Shown here one piece after another: positions 7,595 through 17,074 of a DNA stretch of 33,414 nucleotides. Below the pieces are notes generated by a model. It was not told the origin of the DNA and searched no databases. It saw nothing but the letters and a program-made list of their open reading frames with translations. Numbering within the stretch: position 1 is the first letter of the stretch; every line of letters begins with the position of its first letter. The stretch spans positions 1-33,414 of the forward strand of contig JAPLUR010000080.1 in the NCBI GenBank assembly GCA_026397505.1, given 5' to 3'. Origin of the DNA: Candidatus Zixiibacteriota bacterium. GTDB lineage: Bacteria > Zixibacteria > MSB-5A5 > GN15 > PGXB01. The position numbers and the translations under genes are program-made.

Positions 7595-8488
7595 TCAATA
7601 CAAATACATTATCCGGGGACCGGTCATTTCTCCGGTGGCCATTTCCCTGACTCCTCCCAGCGTTGTGCCCAGAAGGTCAATCAGGCCCGGCTTTGGTTTG
7701 ATATCCTTCACCACTTTTGGCTCGCCCTTGATTCCGGCCAACTCCGCAGCATACCTGACAGCCTCTTCAAAACCTCCCAGGGTATCGACCAGGCCCAGTT
7801 TTTGAGCCTGCCGTCCGGTAAATATCGAGCCATCAGCCAACTTGAGCACTTTATCTTTTTCCAGCCCCCGCCCTTCCATCACGACATCAACAAATTGCTG
7901 GTAAGTATCCATAATCACGGCCGTGAGCATCTCACGTTCCCGCTCGGTCAGCTTTCGGTCCATCGAACCAACATCCTTCAACTCGCCTGACTTGACTCGC
8001 TCAATTTCCACGCCAACTTTCTCCATCAGCTTGCCTAAAGAATAAAACTGGATTATGACACCTATGGAACCGGTCAGCGTGCCGGGATCGGCCATGATTT
8101 TATCGGCGGCGCAGGATACATAATAACCACCTGAGGCGGCCAGAGAAGACATGGAGGCGACGACTATTTTCCCTTCATCTTCACGAAGGCGCTTTATTTC
8201 ACTATAGATCTCCTGGGAAGGTGCGACGCCCCCGCCGGGCGAATCGACATGGAGGACGATCGCTTTCACGCTGGAATTACCCCATTTTTTCAACTGCTTG
8301 ACTACCGATTCGGATTCGGTGATGGTCCCGAATATTTCCACTACCGCCACTTTCGAACCCAGCCCTCCCATCGCCATCTCACCGTCGGTGGAAAAGACCC
8401 CGATAAACATCAAAGCAAAAAAGGCCATAGTCACCAGAAAGGAAAAACCTATGATAACGCCAATGACAACATCCCTCTTTCTGGCCAT
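7595..8488 (-). CDS. sppA: Signal peptide peptidase SppA, short (36 kDa-type) form
   Basis: SppA is a membrane serine protease that degrades signal peptides after release. The product is 297 residues, with an N-terminal membrane helix (about 7-31) and one S49 peptidase domain, so it is the short form found in Bacillus and archaea rather than the 67-kDa double-domain E. coli form. The oxyanion-hole segment VDSPGGGV (81-88) is present. Ser119 in LAASGGYY is the predicted nucleophile, and Lys171 in GELKDVGS the general base: the 52-residue spacing matches Ser147/Lys199 in B. subtilis SppA. It starts 8 nt after the lytic transglycosylase stop, and its Shine-Dalgarno (GAGG) overlaps that TGA, so the two are translationally coupled. 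The C-terminal end, GPRIMYLY, is unremarkable. Confidence 0.93.
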   Translation of the reverse strand: MARKRDVVIGVIIGFSFLVTMAFFALMFIGVFSTDGEMAMGGLGSKVAVVEIFGTITESESVVKQLKKWGNSSVKAIVLHVDSPGGGVAPSQEIYSEIKRLREDEGKIVVASMSSLAASGGYYVSCAADKIMADPGTLTGSIGVIIQFYSLGKLMEKVGVEIERVKSGELKDVGSMDRKLTEREREMLTAVIMDTYQQFVDVVMEGRGLEKDKVLKLADGSIFTGRQAQKLGLVDTLGGFEEAVRYAAELAGIKGEPKVVKDIKPKPGLIDLLGTTLGGVREMATGEMTGPRIMYLY

Positions 8489-8496
8489 TCATTACC

Positions 8497-10587
8497 TCAA
8501 TCGGAATAGATTATTAATTGCTCACCAGCTCTGATTAAACGGGGATCGGAAAGATCGTTCCAGGAGAGAATTCTGGCCACGGTGGTGTTGAAGAAATTGG
8601 CGATGGCATATATTGTGTCCCCCTGCTTGACCGTATAAGTCTTATAGCTGGAGCCGGAATCACGGCGCGATATCAAAAGCTTCTGCCCGGGATATATCTG
8701 ACTTTGACTTCCGAGATTATTAAGCTTGCGTAAGGATGCGACGGAGATTCCAAACCGCCGGGCAATTTCCCAAACGGTATCGCCCGCACGCACTATATAT
8801 GTACTCATCTCTCCGGACGGATTGGATGACGGATTCTCTTTGATCTGGGAGGGGTTAGGCTTAACCAGGAGTTTCTGCCCCACAAAAATCTGCGAACGCC
8901 GGTTCAGATTATTGATCCGCCTGATTTCATCCGGGGTCATCTTGAAGGCGCGCGCAATATCCGAAACGGTATCCCCGGAGCGCACCGTATAGCTGCCGTC
9001 ATCATCGCGGTAATTGCGGCTCCCCGTAGGGGATGTGCCGGCATAAGTGCGATCACTCGGGACGGGAATAATAATGGATCGTCCGGCAGTCAGCTTCGCC
9101 CGACGACTCAAATTATTCGCTTCCAGAATGGCATATTCGGAAATTCCGTATTTTCTGGCAATGGAAGCGACTGTCTCGCCACGGCGAACCTTGTGCTGCG
9201 CCCAACTGGTCTGTTTGGCGGCGGGCAGGCCGTCATATGCGGCCCAGAATTGGTCTTCTGTCCCCAGGGGAATGCGAAGATCATAATGTTTCTTGTTGGG
9301 CGGCGTGAATTGGCGAAGCAGTTCCGGATTGAGTTCCTGAAGTGATGAGACCGGGCAATTCAGAGCATCGGCCACAGCCTTAAGCTCGATACTTCGGTCA
9401 ATTCTGACCACATCAAATTTCCATTCCGGCTCGTAATTAATTTCGCTGAACCCAAACCGTTCCGGATTCTTGCAGATCATGGAAGCGGCCATAAAGAAAG
9501 GCACATAGTCCATAGTCTGCTTTTTGAGCCGTAATTTCCAGAAATCCTGGGTATTCTGTTTCTTGGTTGTGTTGCGGACGCGCCCGGGACCTCCATTATA
9601 AGCGGCCAGCGCCAGTTCCCAACTGCCAAATTCATCATAAAGATCCTTCAGGAAACGGGCCGCGGCATGGGTCGCTTTTACCGGATCTTTTCGTTCATCA
9701 TACCACCAGGTCCGTTCGAGATTATAGAGGCGGCCGGTTGAGGCGATGAACTGCCACATTCCCATAGCACGCGCCCAGGAATAAGCATGGGGATTATAGC
9801 CCGACTCGACGAGAGCCAGATAGACGAGATCAGTCGGCAGACCGTATTCCCGCAAGATTCTGGTAATCATCGGGATATACTTGGTGGAACGCGATAGATA
9901 CTTTCTAATGGCATCACGTGCGGCGGTTTGATAGTAGATAATGCAGGTCTTGACCCGTTCATTCAAGACCACCGGAACATTATAGGATTCCTTCTCCTGA
10001 GCATAAGTCTCGAGCCTTTCGTACTCGGAAGAATCAATTTTGAAATGATTAATATCCGAAAAACGGGCGATCAGTACATCAGGCGAAATATCACTGGAAA
10101 GCCGCCCCAGCGATACCAGCGTAGTCCGATAGCTGGCAACAATTTCCGCAAGAAGGCGGTTATATTTAATACTCTCTTCAGAAAGAGAATCAGATTCGGT
10201 ATCAATATCCAGTTCACCCAGAGTTGACAGGCTTTTTTCGAAATAATACTCGGCTTCCTCCCAGCTTGCCTCCCGGTTGGCCGTGATACCCATCGTACAG
10301 TATTCCTGGGCGATCGTAAGTCTCTGCCAGATATAATCGTCGATAGATGAAGAAGGCAGTTCCTCCCCGGCCAGAGAATCGGCAATCCGGGCCTGATTTT
10401 CATTAATCCTATCCAGCTCAATCGAATACTCGGTGGTGTCATCAAATGAGGAAGAGACATTCTGCTCATTGATCGGTTCCGACCCCTTTGATTCTCTGCC
10501 AATTCCCCTTGGGCTTGGACTGCTGCAGGAAATCAGAGAAATTCCCAGCGCGGCAATCAATATCTGAAAGTAAATAGACTTCCTCAT
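8497..10587 (-). CDS. mltD: Lipoprotein lytic murein transglycosylase with four LysM domains (MltD-like)
   Basis: The enzyme cleaves the glycan strands of peptidoglycan to form 1,6-anhydro ends. The product is 696 residues. A lipobox LISC puts the lipidated Cys at residue 21, so it is anchored in the outer or inner membrane. Residues 30-230 are a predicted helical region without a clear family. The SLT family 1 domain covers about 240-345, with catalytic Glu261 in ALVESGYNPHAYS, then MGMWQF and AYNGGPGRV. Four LysM repeats follow at about 465-508, 532-575, 597-640 and 651-694, each starting with a V-R/K-x-G-D/E-T turn; E. coli MltD has fewer. It heads a two-gene operon with sppA, driven by the promoter at 10682-10711. 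No strong ribosome binding site precedes the ATG. Confidence 0.93.
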   Translation of the reverse strand: MRKSIYFQILIAALGISLISCSSPSPRGIGRESKGSEPINEQNVSSSFDDTTEYSIELDRINENQARIADSLAGEELPSSSIDDYIWQRLTIAQEYCTMGITANREASWEEAEYYFEKSLSTLGELDIDTESDSLSEESIKYNRLLAEIVASYRTTLVSLGRLSSDISPDVLIARFSDINHFKIDSSEYERLETYAQEKESYNVPVVLNERVKTCIIYYQTAARDAIRKYLSRSTKYIPMITRILREYGLPTDLVYLALVESGYNPHAYSWARAMGMWQFIASTGRLYNLERTWWYDERKDPVKATHAAARFLKDLYDEFGSWELALAAYNGGPGRVRNTTKKQNTQDFWKLRLKKQTMDYVPFFMAASMICKNPERFGFSEINYEPEWKFDVVRIDRSIELKAVADALNCPVSSLQELNPELLRQFTPPNKKHYDLRIPLGTEDQFWAAYDGLPAAKQTSWAQHKVRRGETVASIARKYGISEYAILEANNLSRRAKLTAGRSIIIPVPSDRTYAGTSPTGSRNYRDDDGSYTVRSGDTVSDIARAFKMTPDEIRRINNLNRRSQIFVGQKLLVKPNPSQIKENPSSNPSGEMSTYIVRAGDTVWEIARRFGISVASLRKLNNLGSQSQIYPGQKLLISRRDSGSSYKTYTVKQGDTIYAIANFFNTTVARILSWNDLSDPRLIRAGEQLIIYSD

Positions 10588-10681
10588 TCCAACCCACTGA
10601 TTTCTAGGTTATCCTGCTATTCTGTGTTATCGGCTCTTCCCTATACCTTCTTTACTCACAATTCCGGCTAACTCATTGAGA

Positions 10682-10711
10682 TATATACAAAAAAGGTTGA
10701 ATATGTGTCAA
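10682..10711 (-). promoter_or_regulatory. Consensus-like promoter for the mltD-sppA operon, overlapping the miaA stop
   Basis: On the minus strand a perfect TTGACA (10706-10711) is 18 nt from TATATA (10682-10687). The -35 box overlaps the last codon and TGA of miaA. The expected start near 10675 gives a leader of about 88 nt before the mltD ATG. No terminator hairpin is visible between miaA and mltD, so some read-through from the long upstream operon is likely. Confidence 0.65.
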
Positions 10712-11655
10712 GGCTTTATTTGCCAATATCTCCAGAAATCCAGAAAAAACTCCACCACGTCATCAGCCGTCTCAAAATAGCGGATTTTTTTCATACTATT
10801 AAGCCAAGTAATCTGTCTCTTGGCGTACCGCCGAGAGTTCTGCTTCACGAGGTTCAGGGCTTCCTCGAGGGTAATCTTATCGTCAAAATACTGGAATAAC
10901 TCGCCGTAACCGATGACATTTATCTCATCAATTTTGGCCCGCCATTCGGAATTATGCAGCGTTTCCACCTCGCTTAACAATCCGCCCTTAATCATCCGGT
11001 CGACCCGGTCATTTATATTGTTATACAATCTCATGCGCGAGGGAAGAAGACAGACAATTTCAAAATCATATGACCGTTCCGGCGGCTTTGTCTCGGCAAC
11101 GGCCTGAGACTTGGGGCGCCCGGTGATATAGTAAATCTCCAGAGCGCGGGTGATTCGCCGCAAATTATTGGGATGGATATTGGATGCCTCCTGAGGGTCG
11201 ATTTCCTGCAGTTTCTTATAAAGATATTCCGGGCCCTTTTCGACCGCCTCACTTTCCAGGCGGCTGCGAATGGCAAAATCATTATCCGGAATTTCAACCA
11301 TTCCGTCGACGAGCGATTTTATATATAGCCCGGTGCCGCCGCAGACGACCGGCATCCCCTTGCGATTCAAAGTCTCAGCTATTATCCGCGAGGCATCCTC
11401 AATAAAATCCCAGGCGGTGTACCTCTCCCCCGGCTCCACGATATCAATCAAATGATACTTGTATCGGGCCAAATCTGCGTGGGAGGGTTTATCGGTTCCA
11501 ATATTAAGATTCTTATATATCTGGCGGGAATCGGCCGAGATTATCTGCAGTCGTGGATATACTTCCATCAGACGCGCTATAACCCCACTTTTGCCGGATC
11601 CGGTCGGTCCGGTGAAAATCGGAACAATGGTTTTATTTTCTGCTGAATCTGACAT
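10708..11655 (-). CDS. miaA: tRNA dimethylallyltransferase MiaA
   Basis: MiaA adds the dimethylallyl group to N6 of adenosine 37 in tRNAs that read codons starting with U. The product is 315 residues, a normal length. The P-loop reads GPTGSGKS (16-23), followed by ISADSRQIYKNLNIGTDKP, the substrate-binding region where most relatives have DSMQVY. CGGTGLYIK and the tRNA-binding segment RRITRALEIYYITGRP are also present, and the C-terminal part has RYAKRQITWL. I chose the ATG at 11655 because AGGAG (11664-11668) is 8 nt upstream; the longer form starting at 11697 adds 14 residues without family support. It overlaps the end of mutL by 23 nt, which points to coupled translation. It is the last gene of the lapA-to-miaA operon. 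Confidence 0.96.
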   Translation of the reverse strand: MSDSAENKTIVPIFTGPTGSGKSGVIARLMEVYPRLQIISADSRQIYKNLNIGTDKPSHADLARYKYHLIDIVEPGERYTAWDFIEDASRIIAETLNRKGMPVVCGGTGLYIKSLVDGMVEIPDNDFAIRSRLESEAVEKGPEYLYKKLQEIDPQEASNIHPNNLRRITRALEIYYITGRPKSQAVAETKPPERSYDFEIVCLLPSRMRLYNNINDRVDRMIKGGLLSEVETLHNSEWRAKIDEINVIGYGELFQYFDDKITLEEALNLVKQNSRRYAKRQITWLNSMKKIRYFETADDVVEFFLDFWRYWQIKP

Positions 11656-13483
11656 CAAGCTCACTCCTGGTAATTCTGATGGTGGTAGGACGTCCATGCG
11701 GACAGCAATAATTCTTTTCGGTTAACATCAGGCGGCGCAACAATGAATACGCCTCCTCTTCGCTCAGACGGTCGCCCGCCATGACCGCCGAGCGGCAGGC
11801 AATGGACTGCGCGATCCCCTTTTTAAAGTCATTTCCCGCCTTCTTGATTATCTCCATATCATCAATAATTTCGAGGAAAATCTTTTCGGGGGATTTTTTC
11901 GAGAGGGCGGCTGGAACCGCCGAAAGGATGACTGTTCTGCCGCCGAACGGCGCCAGGATAAAACCGGTCGCCTGAAGACATTCCGCCGATTCTTCAAACA
12001 GCAAATAGCGGTCGGCGGATAATTCAAGGCTCAGAGGGAAAAGGAGATTTTGCGAGATGGCCCCACCCTGCTCCATCACTTTCTGGATTTCTTCATAAAG
12101 GATTCTCTCATGGGCGGCATGCTGGTCGATAATGAGCAGCTGCTCACGGATTTTAAACAGAAGATACATCTCGGAGAATTGCCCAAGATAGCAGGCCGGG
12201 TCGGCATCGCTCAATGATACCGGCTCTTTAGCCTTTTCTGTCCGGGCGGCGCTTGCAATGGGTGCGGGCTCCGGCCCGGGAGATGAAGATTCGGCATGTG
12301 CTTTCACGGAATTGGATGGGCCATATAATTCCCTCAGAAATGAATGGGCTGATCCTGTCATTTTCCCCGGTTCAAATGCTCGTGCCTTTCTGATCGCTTC
12401 ATTGATGGAATAATTCTCCGGCGCTGATTTTTGAGGCGGCGCAATCCCGTCCGCGCCGGATAGGGATTCTCCTCGCAACGACCTCTTGACCGCCTGATAC
12501 AGGAGATCGTGCACCAATTTTTCATCGGAAAGCCTCACTTCCGCCTTTGTTGGATGGACGTTGACATCAACTTTGGCCGGGTCCAGTGTCAGGAAAACCG
12601 CTCCGACCGGATAATTACCCCGCGGAAGCACCTCACCATATCCAGCGGTAACAGCATGATTGAGGCTCTGGGAGCGAATATAGCGGCCGTTGATAAAAAT
12701 AAAAAGGCTGTATTGATTTTGCCGACATTCATCCGGATGCGAGAGAAATCCGGCAATTTCCATTTCCTCGGTCTGAGAAATTATCTCAAACAGCGAGCCC
12801 TGATTCTTGCCCAGAAGCAGATAAGCGGTTCTGGTTTTTAAATCGGCGTGGCTTTCATCGAGTGCAAAAAGCGTCCGCTCATTCAGGGCATAGCTGAATC
12901 GGACGGCGGGAGCACCCAGAGCCAGGGCAATGGCATTGCGCGTCAGGTGTCGGGCCTCGGTCGTCTCGGCTTTGAGAAATTTCCGGCGGGCGGGGGTATT
13001 GAAAAAGAGATTTTCCACCTCCACTTTGGTTCCAAATGAGGCTGTCACCGGTTTGAGACTCTGTTTGACTCCTCCCTCGACAATTATTTCCACCCCGGTT
13101 TCCGCTCCCTCCGCCCGGGAGATCATGCGCGTTCTTGATACCGAGGCAATAGAGGGCAGTGCCTCGCCCCGAAAGCCATAACTGCGAAGATTCTCAAGAT
13201 CATTGAAATCATTGATTTTGCTGGTGGCGTGACGAGCAAAGGCAATTTCAATCTGCTCGGAGGGAATGCCGCAGCCATTATCGGCGACCGCTATCAATCT
13301 CGTTCCCGATTTCTCTATAATCATGTCAATCCGGGTGGCGCCGGCATCAAGCGAGTTCTCAACCAGCTCCTTCAGCACGGCGGCCGGTCGTTCGATTACC
13401 TCTCCGGCGGCGATTTTATTAATCAGCCTTTCCGAGAGGGGCCGAATCCACCGTTTCTTCGCTATCGAAATCTCACTTTTCAT
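11633..13483 (-). CDS. mutL: DNA mismatch repair protein MutL with endonuclease motif
   Basis: MutL couples mismatch recognition by MutS to strand incision. The product is 616 residues. The N-terminal GHKL ATPase has KELVENSLDAGAT (Glu39 and Asn43 are the ATP-site residues), VADNGCGI (67-73), ATSKI and YGFRGEALPSIAS. After a proline/serine-rich linker (about 345-425) the dimerisation domain carries the metal-binding endonuclease motif DQHAAHERILYE (453-464), which fits DQHA-x2-E-x4-E exactly, plus ACRSAV (562-567) and CPHGRP (594-599). It is therefore the nicking type of MutL found in bacteria without MutH. It overlaps mutS by 11 nt and miaA by 23 nt. Confidence 0.97.
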   Translation of the reverse strand: MKSEISIAKKRWIRPLSERLINKIAAGEVIERPAAVLKELVENSLDAGATRIDMIIEKSGTRLIAVADNGCGIPSEQIEIAFARHATSKINDFNDLENLRSYGFRGEALPSIASVSRTRMISRAEGAETGVEIIVEGGVKQSLKPVTASFGTKVEVENLFFNTPARRKFLKAETTEARHLTRNAIALALGAPAVRFSYALNERTLFALDESHADLKTRTAYLLLGKNQGSLFEIISQTEEMEIAGFLSHPDECRQNQYSLFIFINGRYIRSQSLNHAVTAGYGEVLPRGNYPVGAVFLTLDPAKVDVNVHPTKAEVRLSDEKLVHDLLYQAVKRSLRGESLSGADGIAPPQKSAPENYSINEAIRKARAFEPGKMTGSAHSFLRELYGPSNSVKAHAESSSPGPEPAPIASAARTEKAKEPVSLSDADPACYLGQFSEMYLLFKIREQLLIIDQHAAHERILYEEIQKVMEQGGAISQNLLFPLSLELSADRYLLFEESAECLQATGFILAPFGGRTVILSAVPAALSKKSPEKIFLEIIDDMEIIKKAGNDFKKGIAQSIACRSAVMAGDRLSEEEAYSLLRRLMLTEKNYCCPHGRPTTIRITRSELDVRFSRK

Positions 13484-16085
13484 CCAGTTTTTCCTTGAGC
13501 CTGCTCAATATACGCAGGGCATCCAGCGGCGTGAGGGAATTTATTTCTACCTTTCTCAGTTCTTCTTCCAGGGGTGATGGGGCGGTATCAAACAACGATC
13601 GCTGGTTGATACTCTTATGTATCCCCCGGGCCAGTTCCGATTGGGAGAATTTACCAGATTCGAGCAGCCGGAGCAACTCTTTTGAACGATTGATCGTTTT
13701 TTTCGGGATTCCGGCGAGGCGGGCCACCTCAATTCCATACGAGTCATCACACCCCCCGGGGATGATCTTATGCAGAAAAATAATCTGATCCTCCCACCGC
13801 TTGACCGCCACCTGGCAGTTGAGGACTTTATCATACAGAGCCGCCAGCCCGGTCAATTCATGATAGTGGGTGGCAAAAACCGTCCGCGCTTTTATTTGCT
13901 CATTGATATACTCGACCACCGCCCAGGCGATGGAGAGGCCATCGAAAGTGGATGTCCCTCGACCGACCTCATCCAGCAGGATGAGTGATTCATCGGTGGC
14001 GTTATGAAGAATATTCGAGGCCTCTATCATTTCCACCAGGAAGGTCGATTGACCGCGGGCCAGATTATCGATCGCTCCAACCCGGGTGAAAACGCGGTCG
14101 ACCAGACCGACATGCGCCGAATCGGCCGGAACGAAAGAACCGATTTGAGCCAGGATGACTATCAGACCAATCTGACGAAGATAGGTCGATTTTCCCGACA
14201 TATTCGGTCCCGTCAGAATCATGATGCGATCCCGGTCAACGGAAAGAGACAGGTCGTTGGATATAAAGATCCCCTGTGGCAGAAGGTTCTCGATGACCGG
14301 ATGACGGCCGCCGGTGATTTCGATGACAGTACTTGCATCTATTTCCGGGCAGATGTAACCTCTCTCGGCCGCCAGATTCGCCAGGGAAACAATCAAATCG
14401 ATTTCGGAAAGGATGGCCGCGGCCTGAAGCAAGTCTTCCAGTGAGCCGGCCAACTTATCAACCAAATTATTAAACAGCCTCTCTTCGAGCGAAAATATTT
14501 TTTCCTCGGCGGCCAGAATCAACTCCTCTTTTTCTTTGAGCTCCTCCGTGATATACCTCTCGGCGTTGACCAGGGTCTGTTTGCGGATGTAACCCTGCGG
14601 CACTTTATCGAGATGCGTGCGGGTGATTTCTATGTAATACCCGAAAACCCGGTTATATCCGACCTTGAGTGAGGGTATCCCGCTTCGCTCTCTTTCCAGC
14701 TGCTGCAGGGAAGCGATATATTGGCGGGCTTCTTTGATAGAATTCTTAAGAGAATCAAGTTCTTCGGAAAATCCTTCCCGGATAACATTTCCCTTGTTGG
14801 CCGTCAGGGGGGCTTCTTCCACCATGGCCCCGGCGATTAGTTGTTTGAGAAACGAGCAGTCCGGATATGATTTGACCATGGCGGTGAATATTTCGGCCTT
14901 GAGCTCAGCCGCCAGGAGAATGATTTCGCTTCCGGCTTCCAGACCATCTTCAATGGCGACCAGCTGACGCGGATTGATTTTTCGCATTCCGAGCCTCCCG
15001 GCCAGCCGCTCGAGGTCGGGCATTTTTTTCAAAAGTAACGGCAGTCGCAACCCCATTTCGCGATTACAGTGCAGTTCCTTTACCCCCTGCTGCCGGCGAA
15101 TAATTGGCGGCATCTGCTTGAATGGATGCAGTAGGCTTTCCCGCAATTTGCGTGCGCCGCCCGGAGTACAGGTGCGCTTGACGGCGTGAAAAAGAGAGTC
15201 TCTTTCAGTACTATCCGCCAGATTATGAACCAATTCCAAATTCCGAACCGTGTTATAATCGAGCAGCATGAAATCATCGGTATCGGCGACGCTGATTTTA
15301 GTTACGTGGTCCAATTTGGTGCGGTTGTTTTCGCGCAGGTAGCGATAGATGGCGCCGGCCGCAGTTAGGCCATGTTTGAGGTGACTGACGCCGAATCCAT
15401 CCAGCGTGCTGACCTGGAAGAATTCCGACAATTCGCGAACGGCGGCCTTGAGATCAAAGTTCCATTCCTCAAACGGGGTCAGACGATTGCGACCGTAATC
15501 TTTGAGAAAGTCGATCAATTCATGGGCCGAGGGCAAAAGCGGATAGATGATTTCCTGCGGCGAGAGAATTCTGACTTTTTCCAGAATTTTGTCTTTGGGC
15601 CCTTCATCCAGGAAAAACCGACCCGAAAGAAGGTCTATGTATGAAATCCCCAGCGTCGGCGAATCATCAAAATAAAGTGAGGCCAGATAAAGAGGCGTGT
15701 TGTCGTCGGCGACACCCTCAATGGTGGCTGTGCCGGGAGTGAGAATCTCTACCACTTCTCTTTTGACCACCCCTTTGGCGAGTCGCGGGTCTTCCACCTG
15801 CTCCACCACGACCACTTTCTCTCCGGCCGCCAGCAGGCGGGCCAGATATTTGTCGACGGCATGATAAGGAACACCGGCCAGCGGAATTTTCCGGCCGTTG
15901 ATATGGCCGCGTGAAGTCAGGGCGATATTCAAAATCGGCGCCGCCTTGACAGCATCATCGCCGAACATCTCATAGAAATCCCCCATGCGGAAAAAAAGGA
16001 TCTTGTCGGGATACTGCGACTTGATCTTCTCATACTGCCGCATCAGCGGTGTCAGCCCCCCGCTTGCTGAAGTTGACGATTTCAT
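13473..16085 (-). CDS. mutS: DNA mismatch repair protein MutS
   Basis: MutS recognises base mismatches and small loops, then clamps on DNA using ATP. The product is 870 residues, the usual MutS1 length. The mismatch-reading Phe37-x-Glu39 is in GDFYEMF. The connector, lever and clamp domains follow, and the ATPase has Walker A TGPNMSGKST (625-634), the signature segment STFLVEM, and Walker B with LLDEVGRGTSTFDG (703-716). It ends in the helix-turn-helix dimer region and the short C-terminal tail. Its ATG overlaps the stop of the upstream SPOR/TPR gene by 4 nt (ATGA), and its own end overlaps mutL by 11 nt, so it is translated as part of the lapA-to-miaA operon. Confidence 0.97.
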   Translation of the reverse strand: MKSSTSASGGLTPLMRQYEKIKSQYPDKILFFRMGDFYEMFGDDAVKAAPILNIALTSRGHINGRKIPLAGVPYHAVDKYLARLLAAGEKVVVVEQVEDPRLAKGVVKREVVEILTPGTATIEGVADDNTPLYLASLYFDDSPTLGISYIDLLSGRFFLDEGPKDKILEKVRILSPQEIIYPLLPSAHELIDFLKDYGRNRLTPFEEWNFDLKAAVRELSEFFQVSTLDGFGVSHLKHGLTAAGAIYRYLRENNRTKLDHVTKISVADTDDFMLLDYNTVRNLELVHNLADSTERDSLFHAVKRTCTPGGARKLRESLLHPFKQMPPIIRRQQGVKELHCNREMGLRLPLLLKKMPDLERLAGRLGMRKINPRQLVAIEDGLEAGSEIILLAAELKAEIFTAMVKSYPDCSFLKQLIAGAMVEEAPLTANKGNVIREGFSEELDSLKNSIKEARQYIASLQQLERERSGIPSLKVGYNRVFGYYIEITRTHLDKVPQGYIRKQTLVNAERYITEELKEKEELILAAEEKIFSLEERLFNNLVDKLAGSLEDLLQAAAILSEIDLIVSLANLAAERGYICPEIDASTVIEITGGRHPVIENLLPQGIFISNDLSLSVDRDRIMILTGPNMSGKSTYLRQIGLIVILAQIGSFVPADSAHVGLVDRVFTRVGAIDNLARGQSTFLVEMIEASNILHNATDESLILLDEVGRGTSTFDGLSIAWAVVEYINEQIKARTVFATHYHELTGLAALYDKVLNCQVAVKRWEDQIIFLHKIIPGGCDDSYGIEVARLAGIPKKTINRSKELLRLLESGKFSQSELARGIHKSINQRSLFDTAPSPLEEELRKVEINSLTPLDALRILSRLKEKLDEK

Positions 16086-17074
16086 CGCGCTACAACTTGG
16101 AATGATTCCTTTTCCGCCGTCTCCAGGCGCGCCTTTAAAGCCATCGCCTTCTCCGAAGATGTGAATCGCCCCACATACACCACAAAGTATTTCTTACCGG
16201 ATATGATCTTTTCGCTTGTCTCCACTCTCTGCCCATAAGATTTCATCCGCTTAACCATTGTTTCGGCATTGGCTCTGACACCGAAGACGCCGACCTGAAC
16301 GGAATAGATGGTCCCGGTGATCTTTTCGGCTCTTTGATCATCAGCCGTCTCCCGGATATTGCTGAAGCGGTCTTCCAGATCCTCCATGCCGATGGCTCTG
16401 GAATATTGCTCCTTCAGCAGATTATATTCAAAAATGGCATCATCAATCCGGCTCTGTTCCAATGCCGTCAATGAACCGAGGTATAAAGCCGGAACCGCAA
16501 CTTCCTCAAATTTCAGGCCGGAAAGTTTCCGGCTCACTTTGCGTGCTTCATCATATTTCTTCTGCTGGAACAGGAAACGAAATTTATCAAGCCTGGCCAG
16601 GCCCCCATATAGTCCGTTGGGATCTTCTTTAATTATCAGGCCGTACCAGCGATCGGACTTATCCTGTTGATTCATCTTTGAATGGGCCAGCGCCGTCATG
16701 CGAAGCATCACCCCACGGTATTTACCGTTCTCCCAACGCCGCAAATAAACCTCCGCCGAATCGGCCAATTCCCCATATCTCCCGGCTGCCAGAAAATAAA
16801 GAGTACTCAGGTAAAACTCTTCCTGCGCCAGAGCGGGCGGCAGTGCGGCTTCTGCGGCCGCCTGAAGAAATTGCAGGGAGTAGAATCCATCCGATTCCAG
16901 CAATGCCTGGGCATATAAGAGAGTGCCGTCACGGCGAGCGGCCGATGATAGGCCGGCGATATTGCGACGGACCTCGTCCAGTCGCCCCTCCCCTATCAAT
17001 TTCATAAGATCCTCTGCCGCCAGTTGGCCAGCGCCGACCAGCACTAACAGCAAAAAAATGATCGACCGCCGCAT
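16082..17074 (-). CDS. Periplasmic SPOR-domain protein with TPR-like helices
   Basis: The product is 330 residues with a signal peptide (about 1-20, ending LAAED). The middle (about 25-235) is TPR-like helical repeats. The last 75 residues, from about 254, form a SPOR domain with YSVQVGVFGVRANAE and YFVVYVGRFTSSEKA; SPOR domains bind denuded glycan strands at division sites. The ATG at 17074 overlaps the lapB stop by one base (TGATG), which favours it over the upstream start at 17119 that would lie inside lapB. The protein may recruit partners to septal peptidoglycan; that is inference from the domains. It links the lapAB pair to mutSL by overlaps of 1 and 4 nt. Confidence 0.87.
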   Translation of the reverse strand: MRRSIIFLLLVLVGAGQLAAEDLMKLIGEGRLDEVRRNIAGLSSAARRDGTLLYAQALLESDGFYSLQFLQAAAEAALPPALAQEEFYLSTLYFLAAGRYGELADSAEVYLRRWENGKYRGVMLRMTALAHSKMNQQDKSDRWYGLIIKEDPNGLYGGLARLDKFRFLFQQKKYDEARKVSRKLSGLKFEEVAVPALYLGSLTALEQSRIDDAIFEYNLLKEQYSRAIGMEDLEDRFSNIRETADDQRAEKITGTIYSVQVGVFGVRANAETMVKRMKSYGQRVETSEKIISGKKYFVVYVGRFTSSEKAMALKARLETAEKESFQVVAR

